A program made the position numbers and the translations under genes. A DNA stretch of 64,000 bases from Tomitella cavernea (GTDB lineage: Bacteria; Actinomycetota; Actinomycetes; Mycobacteriales; Mycobacteriaceae), in the NCBI RefSeq assembly GCF_016599145.1, contig NZ_JAENKO010000004.1, forward strand, positions 62,001-126,000, given 5' to 3'. Below the pieces are notes generated by a model. It saw nothing but the letters and a program-made list of their open reading frames with translations, was not told where the DNA came from and ran no database searches. This document shows, piece after piece, positions 57,563 to 64,000 of this stretch. How positions within the stretch are numbered: position 1 is the stretch's first letter; the number at the start of each line of letters is the position of its first letter.

Positions 57563-58413
57563 TCCCCTCCGCATTCGACTACACCGCGCCGGAAAGCCTC
57601 GACGACGCCCTGCGTGCCCTGGCCGACGCCGGCGACGACGCCAAGATCATCGCCGGCGGCCAGAGCCTCATGCCGGTGCTGCGCCTGCGCATGAACGACC
57701 CGGCGATGGTGGTGGATCTGGGCCGCATCGCCGAGTTGCGCGGCGTGCGCGACGACGGCGATGCGGTGGCCATCGGCGCGATGACCACCCACCACGACGT
57801 GCTGCACGACCCGCTGGTGCGCGACCACGCCCGGCTGCTGGCCGAGGCCGCGGGCACCGTGGCGGACGCGCAGATCCGGCACCGGGGCACCCTCGGCGGC
57901 GCGCTCGCCCACGCGGACCCGGCCGGTGACCTCCTCGCCCCCGCCCTGGCGCTCGACGCGACGATGACCATCGCGGGGTTGCAGGGCCGGCGCGAAGTGT
58001 CTGCGGCCGAGTTCTTCGAGGACCTGTTCACCACCGCGGTGGGGCCCGACGAGATTCTCGTCGAGATCCGCGTGCCCAAGCACACGGGGTGGACCGGGCA
58101 CTACGAGAAGTTCAACCGCACCGCGCAGGCGTGGGCCATCGTCGCCGTCGCGGCCGCGCTGAAGGTGGCCGACGGGCGCATCGCGGAGGCCCGCGTGGCG
58201 CTGACCAACATGGCGTCGGTCCCCGTGCGTGCCCGCGGGGTCGAGGAGGCGCTGGTGGGCCGGCCCGCCGACGCCGCCACCATCCGCGACGCCGCCGCGC
58301 GCGCCGGCGAGGGCACCAGCCCCACCTCGGACGGCAACGCCGACGGGGAGTACCGCACGCACCTGGCGCAGATCCTCACCGCCCGGGCGGTGACGGCGGC
58401 CGCCGGCACCTGA
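57559..58413 (+). CDS. coxM: Molybdenum hydroxylase medium subunit, FAD-binding (CoxM-like)
   Basis: 284 residues. FAD-binding domain: KIIAGGQSLMPVLRLRMNDP, and DAQIRHRGTLGGALAHADPAGDLLAPALALDA (the GTxGG...HADP flavin motif), then a C-terminal CO_deh_flav_C domain (FEKFNRTAQAWAIVAVAAAL-like KFNRTAQAWAIVAVAAALKV). Receives electrons from the [2Fe-2S] clusters. ATGA overlap with coxL. The order S-L-M differs from the M-S-L order of Oligotropha carboxidovorans. Confidence 0.94.
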   Translation: MIPSAFDYTAPESLDDALRALADAGDDAKIIAGGQSLMPVLRLRMNDPAMVVDLGRIAELRGVRDDGDAVAIGAMTTHHDVLHDPLVRDHARLLAEAAGTVADAQIRHRGTLGGALAHADPAGDLLAPALALDATMTIAGLQGRREVSAAEFFEDLFTTAVGPDEILVEIRVPKHTGWTGHYEKFNRTAQAWAIVAVAAALKVADGRIAEARVALTNMASVPVRARGVEEALVGRPADAATIRDAAARAGEGTSPTSDGNADGEYRTHLAQILTARAVTAAAGT

Positions 58414-58501
58414 TCCGTCAGCCCCCTGTTCCGTAGGCACGCCTGACGCACGTCGGAGGCGAGCCCACCGCCCATCACCGTGTTGCAAAGGAGAAGACCC
58501 C

Positions 58502-59287
58502 GTGGAACTGGAGCACTCATTCACCGTGCCCGCGTCCGTCGACGACGTGTGGCAGGCGCTGCTCGATCCCGAACGTGTGGCACCGTGCATGCCCGGCGCC
58601 ACGCTCACCGGGGTGGAAGGGCAAACGTTCAAAGGCAAGGTCAAGGTGAAGCTTGGCCCGGTGTCGATGCAGTACAAGGGCACCGGCGAGTACATCGAGA
58701 CCGACGAAGCCACGCACACCGTGGTGATCAAAGCCGCCGGCAAGGACGCCAAGGGCAACGGGACCGCGGCCGCCACAGTGACTCTGCGGCTCACCGGCGA
58801 CGGGCAGCGGACCACCGGCGCCTCCGCCACCGACCTCACCGTCACCGGCAAGCCGGCGCAGTTCGGGCGGGGCATGATCGCGGAGGTGGGCGGCAAGATC
58901 CTCGAACAGTTCGCCGTCAACCTGGGCGACGCGCTCGCCGACACCGAGGGCCAGGGCTCCGCCGGTGACGCGGGGAGCCGGCCCACGGACGGCGGCGACC
59001 CGGCGGGCGCTGCCGCGGGGGGTACTGCCGCGGGGGGTACTGCCGCGGGGGGTACTGCCGCGGGGGGTGGTGCCGCAACTCCGGCGGCCCCGCTCTCCAC
59101 CGCGGACGGCGCGGGCCCCGCGGGCCGCCCCGCCGCCCCGCCGGCGCGTGAGACGGAGGCGCTCGACCTGTCGGAGTTCGCCCGCGGCGCGGTGCTCAAG
59201 CGCGCGCTGCCGCTGATCGGGGCAGGCGCCGTCGCCGCTCTGATCGTGATGGTCCTCCTGCGGTGCCGCCGGAACGGGGACGACTGA
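58502..59287 (+). CDS. coxG: CoxG-like SRPBCC protein with membrane anchor
   Basis: 261 residues. N-terminal SRPBCC domain (ELEHSFTVPASVDDVWQALLDPERVAPCMPGATLTGVEG, TFKGKVKVKLGPVSMQYKGTGEY) that binds lipophilic ligands, an Ala/Gly/Pro-rich linker with four GGTAA-type repeats, and a C-terminal helix (LPLIGAGAVAALIVMVLL) with a basic RCRR end. CoxG proteins are reported to anchor CO dehydrogenase to the membrane and to carry quinone electrons. GTG start with AAAGGAG upstream. It closes the operon, 88 bp after coxM. Confidence 0.87.
   Translation: MELEHSFTVPASVDDVWQALLDPERVAPCMPGATLTGVEGQTFKGKVKVKLGPVSMQYKGTGEYIETDEATHTVVIKAAGKDAKGNGTAAATVTLRLTGDGQRTTGASATDLTVTGKPAQFGRGMIAEVGGKILEQFAVNLGDALADTEGQGSAGDAGSRPTDGGDPAGAAAGGTAAGGTAAGGTAAGGGAATPAAPLSTADGAGPAGRPAAPPARETEALDLSEFARGAVLKRALPLIGAGAVAALIVMVLLRCRRNGDD
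59011..59070 (+). repeat. Four tandem 15-bp units coding the GGTAA linker of CoxG
   Basis: Unit TGCCGCGGGGGGTAC, three identical copies and a fourth ending GTGG, in frame. Encodes repeated AAGGT within the linker. Confidence 0.9.
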
Positions 59288-59307
59288 CGGGTGCCATGCT
59301 GGGCGGC

Positions 59308-59850
59308 ATGACACTGCAGGTCGGATCCGGCATCACGCGCGCAGCGCCGGCGCACGCCGACGAGCTCGCCGCCCTTGCCGCGGAGACGTTCCCCCTTGCC
59401 TGCCCACCCGGGGTCACCGAGGCGGACGTGCGCGTGTTCGTCGGCGAGCACCTGTCCGCGGCCCGGTTCACCGAATACTTGGCGGACCCGCGCCGCACCC
59501 TGTTCCTGGCGCGCGAGGGCGGATCCGCGGTGGCCTATGCCATGCTCGTGCACGCTCCGCCCGCCGACGAGTCGATCGCCAGGCTCCTCACGCACACCCC
59601 GGCGACGGAGATCAGCAAGTTCTACGCCGCCCCCGCTGCACACGGCACCGGCGTCGCCGGCACGCTGATGCGATCGGTGCTCGAGTCATGCCGCGTGAGG
59701 GGCGACGCCGGCGCGTGGCTGGGCGTGAATCAGGAGAACACGCGGGCGCAACGGTTCTACCGCAAGCACGGTTTCGTCGTCGCGGGCACCAAGACGTTCA
59801 TGGTCGGAGCGGACGTGCACGACGATTACGTGATGACCCGCGCGGTGTAG
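59308..59850 (+). CDS. GNAT-family N-acetyltransferase
   Basis: 180 residues from ATG 59308; an ATG four codons earlier (59296) is equally possible. GNAT pattern: EISKFYAAPAAHGTGVAGTLMRSVLESCRVRGDAGAWLGVNQENTRAQRFYRKHGFVVAGTKTF, with the acetyl-CoA pyrophosphate loop AAHGTGVAG (Q/RxxGxG/A equivalent) and the YRKHGF strand. The target is unknown. It follows coxG closely but probably is not part of the hydroxylase system. Convergent with zapE with nine bases between stops. Confidence 0.85.
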   Translation: MTLQVGSGITRAAPAHADELAALAAETFPLACPPGVTEADVRVFVGEHLSAARFTEYLADPRRTLFLAREGGSAVAYAMLVHAPPADESIARLLTHTPATEISKFYAAPAAHGTGVAGTLMRSVLESCRVRGDAGAWLGVNQENTRAQRFYRKHGFVVAGTKTFMVGADVHDDYVMTRAV

Positions 59851-59859
59851 CGGCCGGCG

Positions 59860-60876
59860 TTAGCCCGCTGAGGCGACGCTGAACCGCGAGAGCGCCAACA
59901 GCCGCGAGGTGGCACGCAGGTATTTCTTGCGGTAGCCGCCGGCGAGCATCTCCTCGGTGAAGATCTCGTCGAGACGGGCGCCCGCCACCGTGACCGGCAC
60001 GCCCGCGTCGTAGAGCCGGTCCGCCAGGACCACCAGCCGCAGCGCCACGGCTTGGTCGCGTGCCGCGTGCACACCGTCGATGAATACCGCGGACACGCCC
60101 TCCACCAGCTTCTTGTACCGGGACGGGTGCAACTTGGCCAGGTGGTCGCACAGTGCGTCGAACTCGTCCAGGCTGGCGCCGTCGGTGGCCTCGGCCAGTT
60201 CGTGCAGGCGGTCCGACGTCACCGGGTCGGGCGCCGGCGGGAGGTCGCGGTGGCGGTAGTCGGGCCCGTCGACCCGGATCGCCTGGAAGATCGACGACAG
60301 GCTGCGGATCTCGCGCAGGAAGTCCTGCGCGGCGAAGCGGCCCTCCCCCAGCTGGCCGGGCAGCGTGTTGGAGGTGGCCACTATCGATACGCCCTGCGCG
60401 GAAAGCTCGGTGAGCAGGCGCGAAATGAGCATCGTGTCGCCGGGGTCGTCCAGTTCGAACTCGTCGATGCACAGCACGCTGTGCCCGGAGAGCTGCTCGA
60501 CGGCGTTGTTGAAGCCCAGCGCACCCACCACGTGTGTGAGCTCGACGAAGGTGCCGAACGCCTTGGGCGACGGGGCCGCGTGGTAGATCGACGCCAGCAA
60601 GTGCGTCTTGCCCACACCGAACCCGCCGTCGAGGTAGAGCCCGGAGCCGGTGGCTGTCTTGCTCTTGCGGCCGAACAGGCCCCGCTTGCCCTTCTTGTCG
60701 CCCAGGCCGCTCGCGAACTTCTCCGCCGCCCGCACGGCTTCCGTCTGCGACGGTTCCGCCGGGTCGGGAATGTACGAGGCGAAGCTGACGTCATCGAACA
60801 TCGCCGGCGGCGTGAGCTGGCCCACGAGCTGGTCCGACGGGACCTGGGGGTTGCGGTCGACGAGATGCTGGAGCAT
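59860..60876 (-). CDS. zapE: Cell division protein ZapE (AFG1-like ATPase)
   Basis: 338 residues. AAA-type ATPase: Walker A DGGFGVGKTHLLASIYH, Walker B HSVLCIDEFELDDPGD, sensor IVATSNTLPGQL, and the C-terminal FIDGVHAARDQAVALRLVVLADRLYDAGVPV block. Matches the AFG1/ZapE family; Rv2670c is the M. tuberculosis counterpart. In E. coli ZapE works at the Z ring. It is divergent from the ribD-like gene with only 23 bases between the two starts. Confidence 0.93.
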   Translation of the reverse strand: MLQHLVDRNPQVPSDQLVGQLTPPAMFDDVSFASYIPDPAEPSQTEAVRAAEKFASGLGDKKGKRGLFGRKSKTATGSGLYLDGGFGVGKTHLLASIYHAAPSPKAFGTFVELTHVVGALGFNNAVEQLSGHSVLCIDEFELDDPGDTMLISRLLTELSAQGVSIVATSNTLPGQLGEGRFAAQDFLREIRSLSSIFQAIRVDGPDYRHRDLPPAPDPVTSDRLHELAEATDGASLDEFDALCDHLAKLHPSRYKKLVEGVSAVFIDGVHAARDQAVALRLVVLADRLYDAGVPVTVAGARLDEIFTEEMLAGGYRKKYLRATSRLLALSRFSVASAG

Positions 60877-60899
60877 TACGGCAGTTTAAGCGATGTGAT

Positions 60900-61727
60900 G
60901 TGATCGACCCCGTGCACCGTGACAGTAATGCGATCCAGTTCACAGCCTTGGATGCCCCCGCTGCCGAGCAGGACGGGCCCGCCGGGGGCCATGCGCCTTC
61001 CCCCGTCGGTCCGCTCTCCTCGGGCCGGCTGGCCGCCCTGTACGCCTACCCGGAGTCACGTGGCCCCTGGATGCGGGTCAACTTCATCACCAGCGTGGAC
61101 GGCGCTGTGGCCGTCGACGGCCGGTCCGGGGGGCTCGGCGGCCCCGGCGACCGCCGGGTGTTCGGTCTGCTGCGCAGCCTTGCCGACGTCATCGTGGTCG
61201 GCGCCGGCACCGTGCGCGCGGAGAACTACGGGGGCGCGCGGATCCCTGCCGAGGACCGCCGGCGGCGGGTCGCCGCGGGCCGGCCGGAGATCCCGCGGAT
61301 AGCCGTGGTCAGTGCGTCGGCGCGCATCGACCCGTCGCACCGGGTGTTCCACGACACCGCCGTCGCTCCCTTGCTGCTCGTGTCCGCGGATGCAGAGGCC
61401 GCACGGGTCCGCACTCTGGCGGGCACCGGCGCCGAGATAGTGACGCTGCCCGACGTTGCCGACATCGCACCGATACTGGCGGACCGTGGATTGACCCGGA
61501 TCCTGTGCGAGGGGGGACCCAACCTCACCGGCCGGCTGCTCGCGGCAGGGGCGGTGGACGAGCTGTGCCTGACCGTGGCACCGGTCCTCATCGGGGGCAA
61601 CGCACCGCGCATGGCGGTGGGCCCGGCCTCGACGCCCGCACCGCTGACCCGCCGGCACCTCCTCGCCGGCGACGACGGCGCGTTGTTCACCCGGTGGACC
61701 GTCGCACAGGGCCGGGACGAGCGGTGA
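60900..61727 (+). CDS. RibD C-terminal (bacterial-type reductase) domain protein, Rv2671-like
   Basis: 275 residues. Reductase domain of the RibD/dihydrofolate-reductase fold: MRVNFITSVDGAVAVDGRSGGLGGPGDRRVF, DVIVVGAGTVRAENY, and LCEGGPNLTGRLLAAGAVDELCLTVAPVLIGG. There is no deaminase domain, so it is not a complete RibD. The M. tuberculosis counterpart is reported to act as a dihydrofolate reductase analogue. The first ~45 residues are a divergent Ala/Pro-rich stretch. GTG start at 60900 directly beside zapE. Its stop overlaps the next gene start (GTGA). Confidence 0.88.
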   Translation: MIDPVHRDSNAIQFTALDAPAAEQDGPAGGHAPSPVGPLSSGRLAALYAYPESRGPWMRVNFITSVDGAVAVDGRSGGLGGPGDRRVFGLLRSLADVIVVGAGTVRAENYGGARIPAEDRRRRVAAGRPEIPRIAVVSASARIDPSHRVFHDTAVAPLLLVSADAEAARVRTLAGTGAEIVTLPDVADIAPILADRGLTRILCEGGPNLTGRLLAAGAVDELCLTVAPVLIGGNAPRMAVGPASTPAPLTRRHLLAGDDGALFTRWTVAQGRDER

Positions 61728-63313
61728 GGGCCGGCGCCTGGCACGCTCGTGGGGTGCGTCGATCAGGCAAATACCCGTCCGCCGGAATGGCCCTCGCGGG
61801 AGCGGCCATCGCGGGAACCGCCCTGTCGGGGTGCGCGGCGGGCCCCTCCATACCCCCGGACTATGCGGTCGCCGGCCAGGCGCAGGGGTCAACGGCCACG
61901 CCGACCACCACCGCGCCTCCCCCGCCGCCGCAGGCCGGGGTACCGCAGCAGCAGCCGCGCTGGCGGCCCTGCCGCACCGACCCCGCCGCCGGGCTTCCCC
62001 CGGGCCCGGACGGCCTCGTCATCGAGTGCGCGACGATCACCGGGCCGCTCGACCCGGCCACCTCGCAGTCGGACGTGGGCATCGACCTCACCCGCGCGCG
62101 CACCGCGGCGACCCCGCAGGACGCGGCCCCGCTGGTCCTGATGGCGGGCAGCGACCAGTCCTCGCGCAGCGCACTCGCCGGCCTCGCAACGGGCACGGGC
62201 GGCGCGGTGGTCGATGCGCGCCCGGTGGTGGCCGTGGACCGCCGCGGCACCGGGCCGTCGACCGATCCCGCCTGCTTCGCAGGCACCGACGCCGCCGACC
62301 TCACCGCCGCGGGGCGCGGCGGTGACCCGGTGGCCCGCGCGCAGTCCATGATGGACACCGTCAACCGCGTCACCGTCTCGTGCACCGACGTGCTGCGGCC
62401 CGCCGTCGACGCCTTCGACGCCGTGCACGCCGCCTCCGACATCGACACGCTTCGCAACTACTGGGGCGTCGACAAGATCGCGCTGCTCACCCTGGGCGAC
62501 GCATCCGACGTGGCATTGGCGTACCAGGCCAACGTCCCCGGCCACTTGGCTCGCCTGGTCATGGACTCGCCCGGCCCGCTGCGCGTCGACGCCGCGACCA
62601 CTGCCGAGCGCAGGGCCCAAGCCGATCAGGCGGCACTCGCCCGCTTCGTCTCCGACTGCACCTCCACCGGCTGCGCAGCGGGCCCCGACCCGGCGCGCAC
62701 CCTCAACACGCTGCTCGACTCGGCGGAGATGGGCCTGATCCGGGGCGTGAGCAGCGGTTCGGTCCTCACCGTAGTCCGGCGGACGCTCGCCGACTCCGCG
62801 CTGCCGTGGGACCAGCGGGTGGCCAGGCTCGGCGAGCTCATCGACGGGGCCGCGCGCGGCGACGTGGACACCTTGCACGTGTTCGCCGACGCGCAGGCCG
62901 TCACCAGCGGCGGGTTCGTGGCCCAGTGCAGCGACGCGCCTCCGCCGGCCACGCCGGACCAGTCGCACACCGCGCAGTCCGACTGGGCGGGCAAGTACCC
63001 CGTGTTCGGCGCGGACGCCGCGGTCCGGATGCTCACCTGCGCCTCCTGGCCGTCCCACCAGGAGCCGGATCTGCCCGAGGGCTTCGACGTTCCGGTGCTC
63101 CTGTTCTCCGGCGCGGCGGACACGGTGGTGGGCTCCGGCGCAGTGGATTCGGTGACCGCCGCGATCGCGCGTACCGGGTCGCCCGCCTCGACCGTGACCT
63201 GGGAGGGGGTGGGACACGGGGCACTGTGGGGGTCGGGCTGCGCCGTCGAGCAGCTCGACCGCTACCTCGACGACGCCGCGATCCCCCCGGGGGGCACCGC
63301 CTGCCCGGTCTGA
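61724..63313 (+). CDS. Lipoprotein of the alpha/beta-hydrolase (tripeptidyl aminopeptidase-like) family, nucleophile missing
   Basis: 529 residues if started at the GTG overlapping the ribD-like stop (GTGA at 61724-61727); a GTG at 61754 would shorten it by ten residues. Signal sequence with lipobox TALSGC, then a Pro/Thr/Gln linker. The catalytic part resembles the Rv2672/tripeptidyl aminopeptidase group: DTLRNYWGVDKIALLTLGDASDVALAYQANVPGHLARLVMDSPG, with the later Asp in FSGAADTVVG and His in WEGVGHGALWGSGC. The position of the nucleophile elbow (usually GxSxG) reads LGDASDV, so the expected serine pattern is not there. It may be inactive as a hydrolase or use an unusual site. Confidence 0.82.
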   Translation: MRAGAWHARGVRRSGKYPSAGMALAGAAIAGTALSGCAAGPSIPPDYAVAGQAQGSTATPTTTAPPPPPQAGVPQQQPRWRPCRTDPAAGLPPGPDGLVIECATITGPLDPATSQSDVGIDLTRARTAATPQDAAPLVLMAGSDQSSRSALAGLATGTGGAVVDARPVVAVDRRGTGPSTDPACFAGTDAADLTAAGRGGDPVARAQSMMDTVNRVTVSCTDVLRPAVDAFDAVHAASDIDTLRNYWGVDKIALLTLGDASDVALAYQANVPGHLARLVMDSPGPLRVDAATTAERRAQADQAALARFVSDCTSTGCAAGPDPARTLNTLLDSAEMGLIRGVSSGSVLTVVRRTLADSALPWDQRVARLGELIDGAARGDVDTLHVFADAQAVTSGGFVAQCSDAPPPATPDQSHTAQSDWAGKYPVFGADAAVRMLTCASWPSHQEPDLPEGFDVPVLLFSGAADTVVGSGAVDSVTAAIARTGSPASTVTWEGVGHGALWGSGCAVEQLDRYLDDAAIPPGGTACPV

Positions 63314-63447
63314 TCCGCGCCGCACGGCGTACGAGGCGCATGACGGGCCGCGGCGCGCGCAGTCCCCCGCCGCATACAGCGTGCGGCCTCCGTCACCGAC
63401 GGGGTGTCCCGGCGCACCCGCGCAGCGATACGCGATACCGTGCACCC

Positions 63448-64000
63448 GTGCCGTCGACCGATCTCCTCCTGCCCCGCACCGCATGGACCCGCTCCGCGGC
63501 GATCAAGGCCGCGATGTGGCCGATCGCCGTGTTCACCGTGCTCCACCGCGTGCTGTCGCTGGCGGTGCAGGGGGCGCACACCGACGACTTCAACCCCGTC
63601 TACGACGCGGCATGGCGGTTCTGGCAGCAACTGCCCATCTACGGCGGCGACCTCGACACCGTCACCCCGCACTACCTGTACCCGCCGGGCGGCACCCTGC
63701 TGCTCTCCCCGCTCGGCTTGATCAACTACGAATGGTCGCGGTGGCTGTTCATCGCGGCCAACGCCGTGGCGATCATCATCGCCGGCTACCTGCTGCTGCG
63801 GCTGTTCGACTACGGCATCAAGTCCGTGGCCGCCCCCGTGCTGCTGTTCGCCATGTTCTTCACCGAGACCGTGTCGAACACCCTCATCTTCAGCAACGTC
63901 AACGGGATCGTCCTGCTCTGCGAGGTCCTGTTCCTCACGCTGATGGTCCGCGGGCACCACCTGTGGGCCGGCGTGCCCATGGGCCTGACCATCGCGATCA
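63448..64000 (+). CDS. aftC: Arabinofuranosyltransferase AftC (N-terminal part)
   Basis: 184 complete codons before the window ends. Integral membrane GT-C glycosyltransferase (DUF2029): MWPIAVFTVLHRVLSLAV, a TDDFNPVYDAAWRFW motif with the conserved Asp pair, the PHYLYPPGGTLLLSPLG loop, and helices with FAMFFTETVSNTLIFSNVNGIVLL. It matches AftC, which adds the alpha-1,3 branch in mycobacterial arabinan. GTG at 63448 is six bases after TACCGT, a likely -10 for a leaderless mRNA. The frame is open to the edge. Confidence 0.9.
   Translation, partial: MPSTDLLLPRTAWTRSAAIKAAMWPIAVFTVLHRVLSLAVQGAHTDDFNPVYDAAWRFWQQLPIYGGDLDTVTPHYLYPPGGTLLLSPLGLINYEWSRWLFIAANAVAIIIAGYLLLRLFDYGIKSVAAPVLLFAMFFTETVSNTLIFSNVNGIVLLCEVLFLTLMVRGHHLWAGVPMGLTIAI

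Overview
The window is high-GC DNA from an actinobacterium of the order Mycobacteriales (the Mycobacterium/Gordonia/Rhodococcus/Tsukamurella/Dietzia relatives). The evidence is GTG and TTG starts, dense ATGA/GTGA overlaps, and gene order. A minus-strand block from 18015 to 44456 runs thrS-HIT-pgsA-patA-pimA-nudix, pdxS-tesB-pdxT-yebC, ruvC-ruvA-ruvB-yajC-secD-secF-lipoprotein-apt-rel, then ppiB, a glyoxalase-II-like gene, hisS and a radical SAM gene. This follows the order around Rv2578c-Rv2614c of Mycobacterium tuberculosis as I remember it. The right end (zapE, ribD-like, secreted hydrolase-like, aftC) follows Rv2670c-Rv2673. Phosphatidylinositol-mannoside and arabinan genes imply a mycolata-type envelope. 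I cannot fix the genus.

Layout. 1-18000 is accessory or lineage-specific: a small secreted GSLG-repeat protein, an FMN reductase, a large PIF1-type helicase with a C-terminal BRCT domain, two serine beta-lactamase/DD-peptidase-fold hydrolases, an fmdB gene followed by a broken fmdA and a FUSC membrane protein, two acyl-CoA synthetase operons (one with a crotonase, one with a lactonase-like metallohydrolase), an IS66 transposase remnant and small enzymes. 18000-44500 is the conserved housekeeping block: stringent response, Sec export, Holliday-junction resolution, vitamin B6 synthesis, PIM/phospholipid synthesis and threonyl-tRNA synthetase. 44500-49400 holds a DinB/WYL-regulator pair, an IS630 transposase remnant, a single HEPN-domain gene resembling the anti-phage protein ApeA, and a tRNA cluster (Val, Gly, Cys, Val, plus a duplicated Gly with its own promoter). 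49400-59300 is a molybdenum hydroxylase operon of form II 'cox' type: transporter, MocA, MoxR, CoxE, XdhC, CoxS, CoxL, CoxM, CoxG. 59300-64000 returns to conserved mycobacterial-type order and ends inside aftC.

How the genes work together. The PIM operon (thrS to the LemA/Nudix gene) is translationally coupled at almost every junction and makes phosphatidylinositol and its first mannosides. pdxS and pdxT make pyridoxal phosphate. yajC-secD-secF is the Sec accessory complex, with ruvCAB upstream. The cox-type operon encodes a three-subunit molybdenum hydroxylase together with its cofactor-maturation proteins (MocA, XdhC, MoxR/CoxE) and a membrane-tethered CoxG. Its AYRGAGR active-site loop is that of form II enzymes, so CO is not assured as substrate.

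The most interesting items are the ApeA-like HEPN gene beside a tRNA and an IS remnant, the decayed fmdAB locus with a triplicated 19-bp upstream repeat, the helicase carrying a degenerate DnaQ-like domain plus BRCT, and three unrelated genes that each carry exactly four in-frame 15-bp tandem repeats.
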